Under the pieces are notes generated by a model. It made no database searches and had not been told where the DNA came from. It was given only the letters and a program-made list of their open reading frames with translations. Both the position numbers and the translations under genes were made by a program. Shown one piece after another: positions 1 to 10,174 of a DNA stretch of 64,000 nt. The stretch's first letter is position 1, and each line of letters starts with the position of its first letter. Origin of the DNA: Zymoseptoria tritici IPO323 (Eukaryota > Ascomycota > Dothideomycetes > Mycosphaerellales > Mycosphaerellaceae); contig NC_018212.1 of assembly GCF_000219625.1 (NCBI RefSeq), forward strand, positions 1,054,001 through 1,118,000, given 5' to 3'.

Positions 1-438
1 AGCGACTTGCCGTCTGCGAGGTGGCAGTAAGAGTAGGTGATTATCCACGTAATCATCCTCAGCGCCACCGTCGTCGTCTTCCTGCTCTTCTTCATCATTA
101 TCCTCCCCTTCTCCGTAATCATCAACATCATCTTCATCTTCATCTTCTTCTTCTTCTTCTTCTTCTTCTGCGTCGGCCTCACCAGGAGGGAAAAAGACAA
201 AGCGACAATTGGGACAGTCGTTGTGCGTGGCCAGCCACTTGGTAATGCATTTGCGGCAGAAAAAGTGAAGATGCACCTCGTTGCAGACCGTCATCACTGG
301 TTTTTTGAAGGCGTCGCAGTGGATTGGGCAGCCGGTTCCTGAGCCTGGCTCATCGTTGGGCACATCGACGCTGCCTTCGAGTGTTGGAGCAGGGGTGAGA
401 CCTTCGGCCAAAAAGGCGGCTCGGCTAGGGAATGCCAT
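1..438 (-). CDS. RING-finger protein, 3' end beyond the window
   Basis: The reading frame starts at an ATG at 438 on the minus strand and is still open at the window edge (146 codons seen). Residues about 38-80 form a RING-like zinc finger: CPIHC, then a VHLHFFCRKC segment, then CPNC. This fold normally recruits E2 enzymes for ubiquitin transfer. The finger is followed by a long run of Glu and Asp (a GAA/GAT-rich tract around 120-175), so an acidic tail is likely. The third cysteine lies further from the histidine than in a standard RING, so this is a variant. Only the N-terminal part is visible, so substrate and location are unknown. A longer frame upstream of 438 has no similarity that I recognise. 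Confidence 0.7.
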   Translation of the reverse strand, partial: MAFPSRAAFLAEGLTPAPTLEGSVDVPNDEPGSGTGCPIHCDAFKKPVMTVCNEVHLHFFCRKCITKWLATHNDCPNCRFVFFPPGEADAEEEEEEEEDEDEDDVDDYGEGEDNDEEEQEDDDGGAEDDYVDNHLLLLPPRRRQVA

Positions 439-1234
439 GTGAGATCGGAGATGGGTTCCGTGTAGTGTTGGGAGAGAACGAGAGTGAATAAGGTAGATGT
501 CAAGTAGACAAGGCTGAGAAGAACGACCGGCGTCCAGACTGGAAGTGTTTTGGAGCGAAACTCTTGTGATCGTTCGGCAGAAATGTACACCGAAGAGAAG
601 ATGTAAAAGCAAGCTGGGAAAGAACGACCGGCGCTCGGGTGTGAATTGTAGGAAAGGAAGGTAGTGTGGAATGAAATGGTAATGCTGTCTGAAGAAACGG
701 AAGCCCAACTGGCAAGCAACGGGGTCTTATATACGCCAGTCCGCAATACCAGCCATGTCTCTGAGCCTGTCTTCAAATCATCTCGGCGAGTCGACCCGGC
801 GTCGTTGGCGTAGAGACACTTTTATATGCATTGTTCCTCAACCCAATTTTCGAGGCGTTTCCGCCAGAAATAGCCCGAGGGTGATTCAATCGTGTCGTGT
901 AGCCGAACAGCGAAGTGCAAGGTCTTGAAAGTGGGTACCATTGCCAAGATCGAAGTTGTGGGTGTGAGCACTCCTTCGCGTTGAAACAATGTCCAGAAAG
1001 CGGCAAGCACAAAGACAGTCTTGCATGCCAGCTATTCCTAAGCTCACGTTTGTAGCGGTGGACATTTGTCGGTTGGCCTGTTATCGGTTGGCATGTGCTT
1101 CGCAACTCAAGCCCTCGAACGAAACGAGTGTGACCATTTCGTCAACGGTCGCTGCATCTGATCGGTGTCGACGAATGATCGTCTGTCGTCTCCTCGAACG
1201 ATCTGCAATCAACGATGCAATGGCAAAAAGATGT
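439..1234. other. intergenic, no gene recognised
   Basis: About 800 bases between the RING gene and the tRNA-like sequence. Several overlapping ORFs of 60-160 codons occur on both strands, but none has a domain or splice pattern that I recognise. It probably holds the promoter of the RING gene. Confidence 0.5.
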
Positions 1235-1355
1235 TGTCAATCGCGAGAATCGGACTCGCATCTCACCTGAGCACGGGTACAACAGGATTTCTCGCGGAAC
1301 GTGCCCCAAGCGTGAGCCCTCGTGCGGTGAATCCTAACCATTGGACCAGATCGAC
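1235..1355 (-). tRNA. tRNA-like gene with a long insert in the anticodon arm
   Basis: Read on the minus strand, 1355-1349 (GTCGATC) pairs over all seven positions with 1242-1236 (GATTGAC), one pair being a wobble, as an acceptor stem. The D arm has a clear A box (TGGTCCAATGG), like fungal and animal tRNA-Glu. The T arm at 1259-1243 has a five-pair stem GCGAG/CTCGC around TCCGATT, where the usual TTC is changed to TCC. Total length is 121 bases, about 48 more than a plain tRNA, which would fit an intron after position 37. However, no anticodon loop with the invariant T33 can be drawn convincingly. The D arm suggests Glu. A decayed tRNA or tRNA-derived repeat is equally possible. Confidence 0.45.
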
Positions 1356-1604
1356 TGAGCAGAGTCTTGATATATAGCTGTCCTCTTTGGTGGGTGGAGG
1401 TACCTTTGTTGAAATGGATTGCGTGCGTGGATTCTATCGAGCATTTCGTTCTGTAGACCGATGGATGCGGGCATTCGGACTCGTTGGATACGAATCATGT
1501 GCTACAGTCAGGTTCGATATCGACCAGACAGCCGACAGCAGCGAATCCAGAACTCTAGTGGGCTTGCGATGATTTGTGGCCTGTCGGTTCGAGTCGATAT
1601 TCAT

Positions 1605-2246
1605 TCAAGGCAGCCCTCCAAGCATCATGTCTTCAAGTAGGTCCCACCTCTTTACAATCTTCTTCTCCTTCGTCTCCTCCTTCGTCGCCTTTCCCTCCTT
1701 ACCATCCTTGCCATCCTTCTTATCATCCGCACACCCACAATCATAAAAATCCCCAATATTCGCACAATCAAACTCCTCCTTTTTCAAACTCTTGTTGACC
1801 TCGTTATGCACATGACAAGCCCACACGGCCGCCGCACTCCTCGAGCTCGTCTGCGGCGGAAACTTCTTCAAGATCTCGCCGAAATGATTCGCACATTCTC
1901 CGCATGGATAAAGTCGTTGGAAGAGGTAGATGTAGTCCTTCAACGCCTTGCTTTCGTCTGGTTTGGGCGTGTCGGGGAATTGTGCCATCATGGTGTGGAA
2001 GAGCTTCCATGACGCCCGTCCGAGTTCGGCTTTGATCGTTTCGTTGCCGAGTTTGGGAGCGATGGCGACGGAGGGTTGTTGAGTCGTTGAGAGGGCCGGT
2101 GAGAGGACTGCTTCTGCCGTTTTACGCAAGTAGGATGGTTCACGAGTTTCAAGGGGTTGATCGCGGAAGGTCGAGATGAATAGAAATACTGCGGCGCATG
2201 TGAGCATCGCCAGCACCGAGAGGGCGTAGATCCGGCGTGAAGGCAT
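1605..2246 (-). CDS. ERV-type FAD-linked sulfhydryl oxidase
   Basis: A single-exon gene of about 213 residues. It oxidises thiols to disulfides using FAD and oxygen. The ERV/ALR domain covers roughly residues 65-165: WKLFHTMMAQFPD, the redox CxxC in YPCGECANHF, and the FAD-binding HVHNEVNKSL segment followed by C-x(n)-C. An N-terminal hydrophobic stretch (residues about 6-24) looks like a membrane anchor or signal, so this resembles ERV2 (ER lumen) more than mitochondrial ERV1. The C-terminus is a lysine/glutamate-rich tail. I chose the ATG at 2246 over the upstream one at 2294 because the hydrophobic segment then sits at the N-terminus. It is divergent from the aminotransferase gene at 2636. 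Confidence 0.85.
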   Translation of the reverse strand: MPSRRIYALSVLAMLTCAAVFLFISTFRDQPLETREPSYLRKTAEAVLSPALSTTQQPSVAIAPKLGNETIKAELGRASWKLFHTMMAQFPDTPKPDESKALKDYIYLFQRLYPCGECANHFGEILKKFPPQTSSRSAAAVWACHVHNEVNKSLKKEEFDCANIGDFYDCGCADDKKDGKDGKEGKATKEETKEKKIVKRWDLLEDMMLGGLP

Positions 2247-2635
2247 CGTGGAGGTTGTCTGTTGAGGTGTGTACTGGTAACAAGATCTGTTCATGGCATC
2301 GTGAAATATCGTGGTCGTCGTGGTCGTGGCCGTCGTGTCAAAGCATCATCATTCAAGGAGAAGACTGATCGTCGTCGTCGAACAAAGGGAGAAGTCGACG
2401 TCGTCTTGGCCTCATCTCGAAGCGCGTGAGATCGACATTAAAGCATGCGGGATGGGCCGCCCTCAAACTGGACTCGGGCACTGCGAGATCGGCGTTATGG
2501 GGTTCGATTTTCAATGCCCGAGATATTCGCTGACTGCACCGGATCGATACATATATTCTTGTTTGTGATCTTCAAAACCTGTCAACAACGTCGACCAACA
2601 CTTTTCAATCAACAAAGTCACATCATACCGCAGCA
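2247..2635. promoter_or_regulatory. shared divergent promoter region
   Basis: A 389-base gap between two divergent start codons, so it must hold both promoters. It has GTC/GTG-rich microsatellite-like runs near 2311-2390. No specific binding site can be assigned. Confidence 0.4.
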
Positions 2636-3949
2636 ATGTCGTCGTTCCCACCACCCGTCGTCAACACCATTGGTATGTCTACTCGCTCCGAACGACGCCG
2701 ACGTGACCAACATACTGACAACCACAGACTGGGACGACATCGGATTTAAGGTCAGAGAAGGTACGTTTTCCCACAATCACCTCCTCGAACAGCCACTGAC
2801 TCCCTCACTCAGTCAACGGCCACATCGAATCCACCTACTCCGTCAAGACCGGTCAATGGACGCCTTCCAAATTCGTCTCCGATCCCTTCCTCCGCCTCCA
2901 CGGCATGGCCCCCGGCCTCAACTACGGCATGCAATGCTACGAAGGCATGAAAGCCTCCCGCGGTCCATCAGACAACACCATCGGAATCTTCCGCCCTCAG
3001 CAAAACGCCGAACGCATGCAACACTCCGCGTCCTTCGTTTCGATGCCGGAGATCCCAGTCGAACACTTCAAGCAATGCATCCACCTCGCGGTCTCGTTGA
3101 ACGCCGAGTACGTCCCGCCGCACCGCACAGGCGCAGCGATGTACATTCGCCCGTTGCTGTTCGGATCATCCGCGCAACTCGGCCTCGACCCGCCGGAGGA
3201 GTACACGTTCGTCGTCTACGTGATGCCCACAGGCGTCTACCACGGCGTGCATCCCGTCGCAGCATTGATCCTCGAGGACTTTGACCGCGCCGCTCCCGAA
3301 GGCACCGGGTCCGCCAAAGTCGGCGGCAATTACGCGCCCGTTCTGCGACACAGCGGCAAGGCGAAGAAGGAAGGCTTCGGCATCACACTGCACCTCGACT
3401 CCCGGACGAGATCGGAGATTGATGAGTTCAGCACGTCGGGGTTCATTGGTATCCACGGCACGCCCGAGGAGGGATGTACGGTTGTTGTGCCGGATAGTAA
3501 GAATGTGATCAAAAGCGTCACGTCGGATAGTATTTGTCGGATCGCGGAGAGCTGGGGTTGGAAGGTTGAGCAGAGGCCGGTATGTTGATGGTTCCGTCCG
3601 CGGGTCAACAATCCCTCGACTGCGGATTCCTGACGTCTTACAGATCAAATACGACGAGCTTCCCAAGTTCACCGAGATTGCCGCCGCCGGCACTGCTGCT
3701 GCTCTCGTGCCGATCAAGAGCATCACGATGCGCTCCAAGGGCGACACTTTCGAGTACCAGGGTGGTGGAGATGAGCCTGGTCCCGCGGTTGTGAAGTTGC
3801 TTGCGCAGCTGAAGGGACTTCAGCAAGGCAAAGTGGAGGACACGTTTGGCTGGGTCGAGGCGGTGCGGGAGTACAAGGCTGGAGAGTATGCTACTGATGG
3901 AGCTGGGAAGACAGGTGTGAACGGCAAGACTCCGAGTGAGTTGCCTTGA
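2636..3949 (+). CDS. class IV (branched-chain-type) aminotransferase
   Basis: PLP-dependent aminotransferase of about 380 residues in four exons: 2636-2672, 2728-2760, 2813-3579 and 3644-3949. All introns are GT-AG and the phases join cleanly. Family marks are LNYGMQCYEGMKA, YIRPLLFG, the PLP-lysine region SAKVGGNYAP and SGFIGIHG. Branched-chain aminotransferases interconvert Leu/Ile/Val and their keto acids. The fungal subgroup closest by these motifs includes enzymes such as ToxF and AMT5 from secondary-metabolite clusters, so a role outside primary metabolism is possible. No organelle targeting signal is evident. The neighbours are housekeeping-like, and no biosynthetic cluster surrounds it. 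Confidence 0.85.
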
Positions 3950-4181
3950 GGGCGGGTGAGAAGGAAACAGGGAACGATGTACATGATGTCGGGATGTGAA
4001 AACTGGTTCTGTTACAGGAAACGAATTACCTGCGACGACCAATACAGCAGACTCAATGAGAACTCGCTGAGAGCATGAACGAGCTGTTGCAATGCAAGCA
4101 GTCGTCGCGTTTCAAACATTTCGCCGCCCGTTCAATCCTCCTCCTCGAAGTTTGAGCTGTAAACTGACACTGCTTTCCTCC

Positions 4182-4952
4182 TCAATCGTCCACGCAATCG
4201 TCTTTGGCGTCGCCCTCCACAAACTCGGTTGCCAACTTGATGAAGTCGACCATCTCTCCATCAAGCGCAGCCTTCACCGTAGCTGCATCTTCAACACTGT
4301 CGAAGCGCGCATCGACCTGGCGCTTGGTCTCGAGTCCCGGCTCGATCTGGACCTCCAACAGCTTGAAATGAACACCGTGCTTGACAATCTCATCGGTCAG
4401 GAGATTCTTGAACCTCAGCAAAACGACGACTGGAACTCGAGCAATGACGAGCCGGGTGGTCGGTTCGACAGGGCCTTTGGCGGCCGGGTGTGTGATGGGC
4501 TGGGGGGAGGCCGGCTGTGCGCTATCGTAGCGGATTCCAGCAGGGTGTCCTTCGCGGGCGACAGTCGAAGTGATGATGCTGGGGGCGCTGGGAGGGACAC
4601 GGTCGACCACACTATCGACCGAGACGGTGTTATCTTGGTAGGTGGGCGGAGCGGTGCCATCACCTTCGTCTTCGTTCTCCGTCTCCGTCACGATGCGGTT
4701 GGGGTGTTGGCACGTTAGCACATTGAATGCTCTCGTCGGAATGGCAAGGTTGGGAATCACCGGAGCCATGTTATTGTCAGCTGTCACTGGAAGAGGGGCC
4801 ATTCCACCCGCCGCGTTCCCTCTCCGCGCCACTTCTCTGTTCTTCGCCGTGAGCGCAGCAAACGCGGATTCTGGGCGGACGCCAGCGAGATTTCTTCTCT
4901 CCTTCTGTTGCTTGCGGACCTTCTGCAGGAAGTTGGACTTTGGAGGCGCCAT
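4182..4952 (-). CDS. hypothetical protein, 256 residues
   Basis: Single-exon ORF starting MAPPKSNFLQKVRKQQKERR. The basic N-terminus is followed by a proline/threonine-rich disordered middle and a better-ordered C-terminal part (about residues 175-256) with VVVLLRFKNLLTDEIVKHG, ending acidic. I recognise no family. The ATG at 4952 is preferred over an in-frame one at 5099 because the intervening residues look like untranslated sequence. The uninterrupted length and domain-like C-terminus support a real gene. Confidence 0.55.
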   Translation of the reverse strand: MAPPKSNFLQKVRKQQKERRNLAGVRPESAFAALTAKNREVARRGNAAGGMAPLPVTADNNMAPVIPNLAIPTRAFNVLTCQHPNRIVTETENEDEGDGTAPPTYQDNTVSVDSVVDRVPPSAPSIITSTVAREGHPAGIRYDSAQPASPQPITHPAAKGPVEPTTRLVIARVPVVVLLRFKNLLTDEIVKHGVHFKLLEVQIEPGLETKRQVDARFDSVEDAATVKAALDGEMVDFIKLATEFVEGDAKDDCVDD

Positions 4953-7900
4953 GATTCGTTGTGTTTGTATGGTCGTTGGTGTCGTTGATGAGAGTGTTTT
5001 GAAAGTGCGTCGAAGCAGACGCGAATACACAGAAGGGGACGTTCGGTAAGCGAGATTTTGCTCTGTTTTGTTGACGTGAGAACTTTGGGCAGTCGTCATT
5101 CGGGTTCACGAGGAAGCTTCTGCAGAGAGTGATCTGGAAGGAAAGGAAATGGTTACTTAAACACTTGCCGTAGATCTGGGGAATCTGGATTCCATGCAGC
5201 TCTTGTAGCGCTGGTATTCACTCGCCAGATCATGAGAGATGAATCGATCTTAACGTATCTCAAAGGTCCAACTAGAACGACTGAAGTCACGCTAGGCCGC
5301 CGATGGAAGGAGTTCATGTGGTTTGCGGCTGGCATTTGGAAGGATCAAGCGCCTTGGGCAAGCTCATGTCAGACAAAAAGAGCACTGCAGGACGCTTCTG
5401 GAGGCGCACGCGACTCGTACTGCTACCGCGACATCTTGGTGAGTATAGAACGTTCCAGCTGTCATCACAGGATTGTCACATCATTCGTGTCGCATCCATT
5501 GCTTTCTCAAGTCTGCGAGCAACGGACTCTGTCCAGTATTGCCACAAAGACTGCGATAAAGGCGAGCACGGAGAATGAAACGTTCCAACAGCTCTCTCGC
5601 AATAATGTGTTATGGTTTTCGTTGGCTGGCCTCCGCCTGCGTGCTCTCGAGATATCCAGAAACTCCGCTCTGATTGTTGTTTGCTTCGCCCTTACCTTAG
5701 GCAAGGTATCCCGCTGGGTCTTTGGGATCATTTCTCTCCTTCCTGTGACGCAATATGTTGTTCTGCTCTTTCTCCCGTATTCGTGGAGAGCCTTCGAAGT
5801 TCTCGTACATCGCTGGGAATCTGCAGGTTATCCAAGCGTATGTAACCTGCTGCTGGGAGCGGAGAGCGCGTATTTGTGTCGCTATCTTGAATGCGTCGCA
5901 TCTTTGAGATGGAAGTAGGAGTGGTCGCGTCGATCGTCGTGCACAACAAGGCAAGTGAGGTTTCGTAGCTGGAAAGCCTGGCCCCGGCGACATCGGCGAC
6001 AGAGGGAAGTCCACTCTCGTTGTACATCGACCTCACACGCATTATCGCCATAACTTATTGGACACGCTGGAGAATGAAACAGGGATCATCGATGCGAGAA
6101 TGAAGGACGAATCTATATCACTTGCGAGATTTTCCTGTGAGATCTCCTCCACGATGGCGGTGCGGCCTCGATGCGACGTGAGGAAATCACTGGCAAAGGC
6201 TCATTCTAGACAATACCACCCGTGTGACTGTGCCCGAAGCATGGTGCCACGTTTGGGGTTTCCCACCATGGTCTACGAGATGGAGACTTTTCCATCGGAT
6301 CGTCGCACAGGATGCGGAAAGGAGTCACCTCGACATTGCTAGGATCATAGCAAGCCCGCGAACTGGATTAAAGCTCATGGCACTGGCAGACAGCCCTTCC
6401 CTGATGAACCATTCGCCTTGAAGTGCACTGTGCGGAAAACCGCCTCTTCGAGCGGGGATTCTGAATACAGGGGCCATTCTACGAAAATATCCTCGCCGGG
6501 GTCCCGTTCGAGCAAGGCGGAGATGCCCTACCTTACAGTCTGCCCTATCCTGCATACGGGAACTCAAGCGCTGGCTTCAGGAGACAATGTCACTGCTCTC
6601 CCCGGACAAGTATTGACAGTGTGAACTTGATGAATGGCTCGGAAATGTCGGTATCTAGCTCAATGGGCAAGAGTTGGTTCTTGCTTGTAATCCAGGGGTC
6701 GTACGGGTTGAATTCCACGTCGATCGCCCCGACAATCAGGGCGCAGCCGCATACGAGGAGACGCTGCGATGAGCCCATATCATCACGTTGTCGAATCTCC
6801 GGATATGGCACCTGACGGTACTCACGCCGCCAGGCTCTACGACAATCCAACGAAGCCATCGATTCTCCTACACATTACTCTGCCTTGTCAGTGCCAACAT
6901 CGCCTACCTCAACGCCTGACGCACGATTTTCAGGCTCGCTTTAGGTGGAAACTCCAGACTCTCTCTTCTATTACCCCTCAGTGTTCCTGAAGCGATCATC
7001 GGAATGCATACTTCACCGGGCCCAAGTCGAACGTCAGGGGATACTCTTGCAGAGGCCCAACTGCTCTTCGCCTGAGACATTAATTGCGGAATGCCGCTCA
7101 CGAACCTGGCCAGAGCTTTCAGGCCTGTTGACACCCTCCGCAATGTTCCACGCTGCACAGGATACCCAGGGCCCCAGCGAAGTCAGATGGAATGAGCTAT
7201 AACTTGACCTTGACCGCGGCCCCAGGTGCTCAACGTCCGAGCCCGACCTGAGTTCAGAGGTCAATTCACAAGGAGGCCAAACCAATCGAGGGCCTCGAAG
7301 GCCCCTGCTTGACCAGACCGGACACCTCAACAATGAGTTCTCACGCTGTGAGTTCACATCGTGCATCCCTTTGCAGGTAGATCGGTCCAATCTTGGCGTA
7401 AGAGTGACTTCGTCGTGCGGTCGTCCTCCCTGTTATTACGAAGATATGCTAGGTCGGAAGCGTGGATTCGATTGGTGAGATCCTTGAAAACATGAGATTG
7501 TATAGCGTCCGTCTGATCCCTACCCTAGTAGGTGCATATCTGTCTCCTTCGGCCGCATCTGCAAAGGGGAATAATAATATACATACATGAATATCCTGTC
7601 CGGGCGATGGAGGCCTGGTGCTAAAGGCATTGGTGCTATAAGCTTTCATGCGGTGCTGTACAAGACGAAAAACCCCACCGCAGAAGAAAATTCAAGAAAT
7701 AGCAAGAAACCGTGTGTCCGCATCAATTCATGCATCAATCAAAAGACAGCACCTGTACCTCGTGTTCCCCGATGCGGATTTGAGTGTGCGCTGTGAATCG
7801 CCGCCAGTCCTTGAACGATGAACATGATCGGAGATTATTCAAACGTCCTTGCGTGTCAACCAGCCGGCTTCTGCTGACCGATGAGAAGCGCCGCAGCAAG

Positions 7901-8215
7901 CCGGCGTCATGTTGTGTTCGACCCAGGCTGATGTTCATGCGCTGCTTCCATCCCAGTGGACCCATGGACCAGGAGATCTGAGCACTTGCTGGCCGCGCCG
8001 TCCCCGGCCAGTACCCTGGTAAACATCATTTACATCATCCCAAGTGAGCAGTCACGTCAGATTCCCGCAGGTGTCCAAGGAAGAGCCTCTGCTTATTATA
8101 ATCAACCAAATCGCCGAGAGGACCTCACCCACATCAAAATCGCCCTTCACGCCACCAGGAACCAAAAGTCCACATCCAACTCCAGGCCGCAACACAGTCG
8201 TCATCATCATCAACC
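4953..8215. other. long intergenic stretch without recognisable gene
   Basis: About 3.3 kb. Many short overlapping ORFs are present on both strands, the longest being 228 codons at 5232-5918 (+), which has hydrophobic C-terminal stretches. None shows a known motif, intron structure or convincing start. The base composition is like the flanks, and I see no long repeat or RIP signature. It may be decayed coding sequence or house non-coding RNA. The last 200 bases before 8216 should contain the promoter of the SSP gene. Confidence 0.4.
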
Positions 8216-8489
8216 ATGAAGATCTCCATCCTCGCCTCGACCCTTCTCCTCGCTCTCTGCGCGTCTGCTGCGCCAGCGCCCGATGCCGTGCCAGACAACA
8301 ATGAGAACAATCTCGCCTGCGCAAACCGACCGTTCTGTCAACAACATGGACATTTTGACAACCTCAGATGTCACTGTGTACGTGCCTTCAGACTTCTGAG
8401 CTTTGTTGTTGTAGTCCGGGCAGGAGACTAACCGTTATGAATACAATCAGTGCTTCTTTCCTTCCGACAAGAAAAATTGTCCTCACTAA
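8216..8489 (+). CDS. small secreted cysteine-rich protein (SSP1)
   Basis: A 66-residue protein in two exons (8216-8377 and 8451-8489). The 73-base intron has a GTACGT donor, an AGACTAACC branch region and a CAG acceptor. A hydrophobic signal peptide (about residues 1-20, ending in alanines) precedes a mature peptide with six cysteines, including adjacent cysteines formed across the exon junction (HCCFF). Small, cysteine-rich secreted proteins in fungi are typically effectors, antimicrobial peptides or surface proteins. Which applies here is unknown. It shares the signal-peptide-exon / short-intron / cysteine-rich layout of SSP genes at 27065, 38026, 42492 and 43876, but not their mature sequence. 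Confidence 0.75.
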
Positions 8490-8973
8490 GCTCCCAGCGG
8501 AACCAGCGCTGTCGTGACATGCTCGCTACTGTGTCTACTTCAAACGATCGCAGCACGGTCAATTATCGGACTGTGGTCGACGGCAGGATTTCGTTTTTGT
8601 TTGTTCGGGAGGGTGCGAGAGGCAGTATGGAACTGCACAAGGGGCAGTTGATCCAGCGTGATCCAAAATCAGTGGTGGCAAAAGAATGAGATCTTCGGTA
8701 CACAGTCCATTAGAGACCAGGCCTTGTACTTTTTGTATTGCATTCGGGAGATTGAGTTTACGACGAGTGTTGTTTCATCTCTATGGAGCTGTCTTCGTCA
8801 AGCTTTCGGCCACAACAAATTGAGGACAGCAAGTTGTTCAGAGGAGGAACGAACGTACGTGGCTTTTAATTCAAGTTGTTCCGACCGTTTCTTATTTGCG
8901 ACGCGCAGCTCTCTCTCTCTCGCATCCTCCAAACCAAAATCCGTCGCAAAATCAATCAGTGCCCCAGACGACA
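8490..8973. other. intergenic, no gene recognised
   Basis: 484 bases between SSP1 and the next gene. It should contain the 3' region of SSP1 and the promoter of the gene at 8974. Nothing else is recognisable. Confidence 0.4.
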
Positions 8974-9534
8974 ATGGCACTCCTCGCAATGCCATATGAC
9001 ATCCGCTTCGCCATTTATCGGGAACTCTTCGAACCACGTGGAAGCCAAATGTACATCCAGGCCACCCGCCGTACCTTGACTTCAATCACACCCGATCAAG
9101 CGATCCCGACAGCTCTGCTTCGAACGTGCCGGCAACTACATCTCGAAGCAGCAGAGTACCTCTACAGCAGATACCTGTTCAACATTATCGGCAGGAAGGA
9201 AGACTGCCTGGCGAGGTACGGTCCTTTCTTGCGAACAATGAGCAAGCATGTCAATGACGAAGTCCACGTCGATGCGTTCAGCAACGGCCCACACTCAGCA
9301 ACCATGTGCATCTCAATGCATTCCGGGAATGGGAAGATCGAGATACTGAATCGACGAGATCGTGGAGTTCGGAGGACGATTGAGGAAATGCAATTGGAGA
9401 TGGCTGAGCGTAACAGTGGACGTACACATGGTGCTACGATGCTCTCGAAGGTGTATCATGAGTGGTATCGCTGCGTGCTATATGCCATAGTGGCGGCGAT
9501 AATAGCTGTACTGGTCCGATGTTGCATCGTGTAA
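8974..9534 (+). CDS. F-box/2EXR-like protein with C-terminal membrane anchor
   Basis: A single-exon gene of 186 residues starting MALLAMPYDIRFAIYREL. The N-terminal pattern (LPxxIRxxIYxEL, later LLRTCRQLHLEAAEYLYSR) is that of the widespread fungal 2EXR / F-box-like proteins, most of which are uncharacterised. The C-terminus has a hydrophobic helix (VLYAIVAAIIAVLVRCCIV) with almost nothing after it, suggesting a tail-anchored protein. The ATG at 8974 is used because the conserved motif starts immediately after it. The upstream in-frame ATG at 8896 adds residues without similarity. Confidence 0.6.
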   Translation: MALLAMPYDIRFAIYRELFEPRGSQMYIQATRRTLTSITPDQAIPTALLRTCRQLHLEAAEYLYSRYLFNIIGRKEDCLARYGPFLRTMSKHVNDEVHVDAFSNGPHSATMCISMHSGNGKIEILNRRDRGVRRTIEEMQLEMAERNSGRTHGATMLSKVYHEWYRCVLYAIVAAIIAVLVRCCIV

Positions 9535-10174
9535 CGAGTGTTCTGTATGAAGAGTCGTCCTCGCGTAATGGTCGCATTGCTGCCGTTCCATGCCGTTGTT
9601 GTCCTCCATACCAAAGCCACTTCGTCATGCCGGTACACTGCAGGCAATGTAGAAGATCGAACGCAAGCCTGAGATCGAAGCCATTCCCCTGCCTTGGTTG
9701 AAAAGCGGAACGATTTAGGCGGGATTTCAAGGGCGGGCGTTCCGATTTTCAACCAAGTAGCTTGCCCATTCCACGCGTGAAAAGACCTTCGGATATTGAA
9801 CGCGCCGCCTCAAGATCTGACTTCGCCGTTGCTACTTCCTGATACAGTCCAAGCAGTGTAGATCGTTGAGTCTCGACCCTGAGGAAGGATTCGTGGAGAC
9901 TGTCGGCACTCGGCCCGATCGTGTTGATTCAGAGATCGTCGTGTCTCGGTCGGTCTGGACCTCGACCTTCCCAATAATTTATTCCTCCGATCACACACCC
10001 ACATTCGAGCAACACCGATGCCCGCAAAATCCAGGATCGTGCGGAACGAAAGATCACGTCGTGCCACGCCCCCCTATAGCCTTCTAGGCCGACGGAAAGT
10101 CGACGCGGACGGCTGAGCGGTCGGTGAGAACGGCTGGCTCAGCACAAGATACTTGGAAAGAAGACCTGCACCAG
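9535..10174. other. intergenic; may contain the first exon of the next gene
   Basis: 640 bases. The methyltransferase gene downstream lacks a start codon in its first recognisable exon, so a short 5' exon probably lies here. I could not place it. No other feature is visible. Confidence 0.35.

Noticed and set aside
37..342. Plus-strand ORF of hydrophobic runs (poly-Phe/Leu) at the left edge
   Set aside because: It is the antisense reading of the Glu/Asp-rich tail of the RING protein on the other strand.
5232..5918. 228-codon plus-strand ORF with hydrophobic C-terminal half
   Set aside because: No recognisable motif, overlaps ORFs in other frames, and the composition looks like non-coding sequence. 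Kept only as a note in the gap entry.
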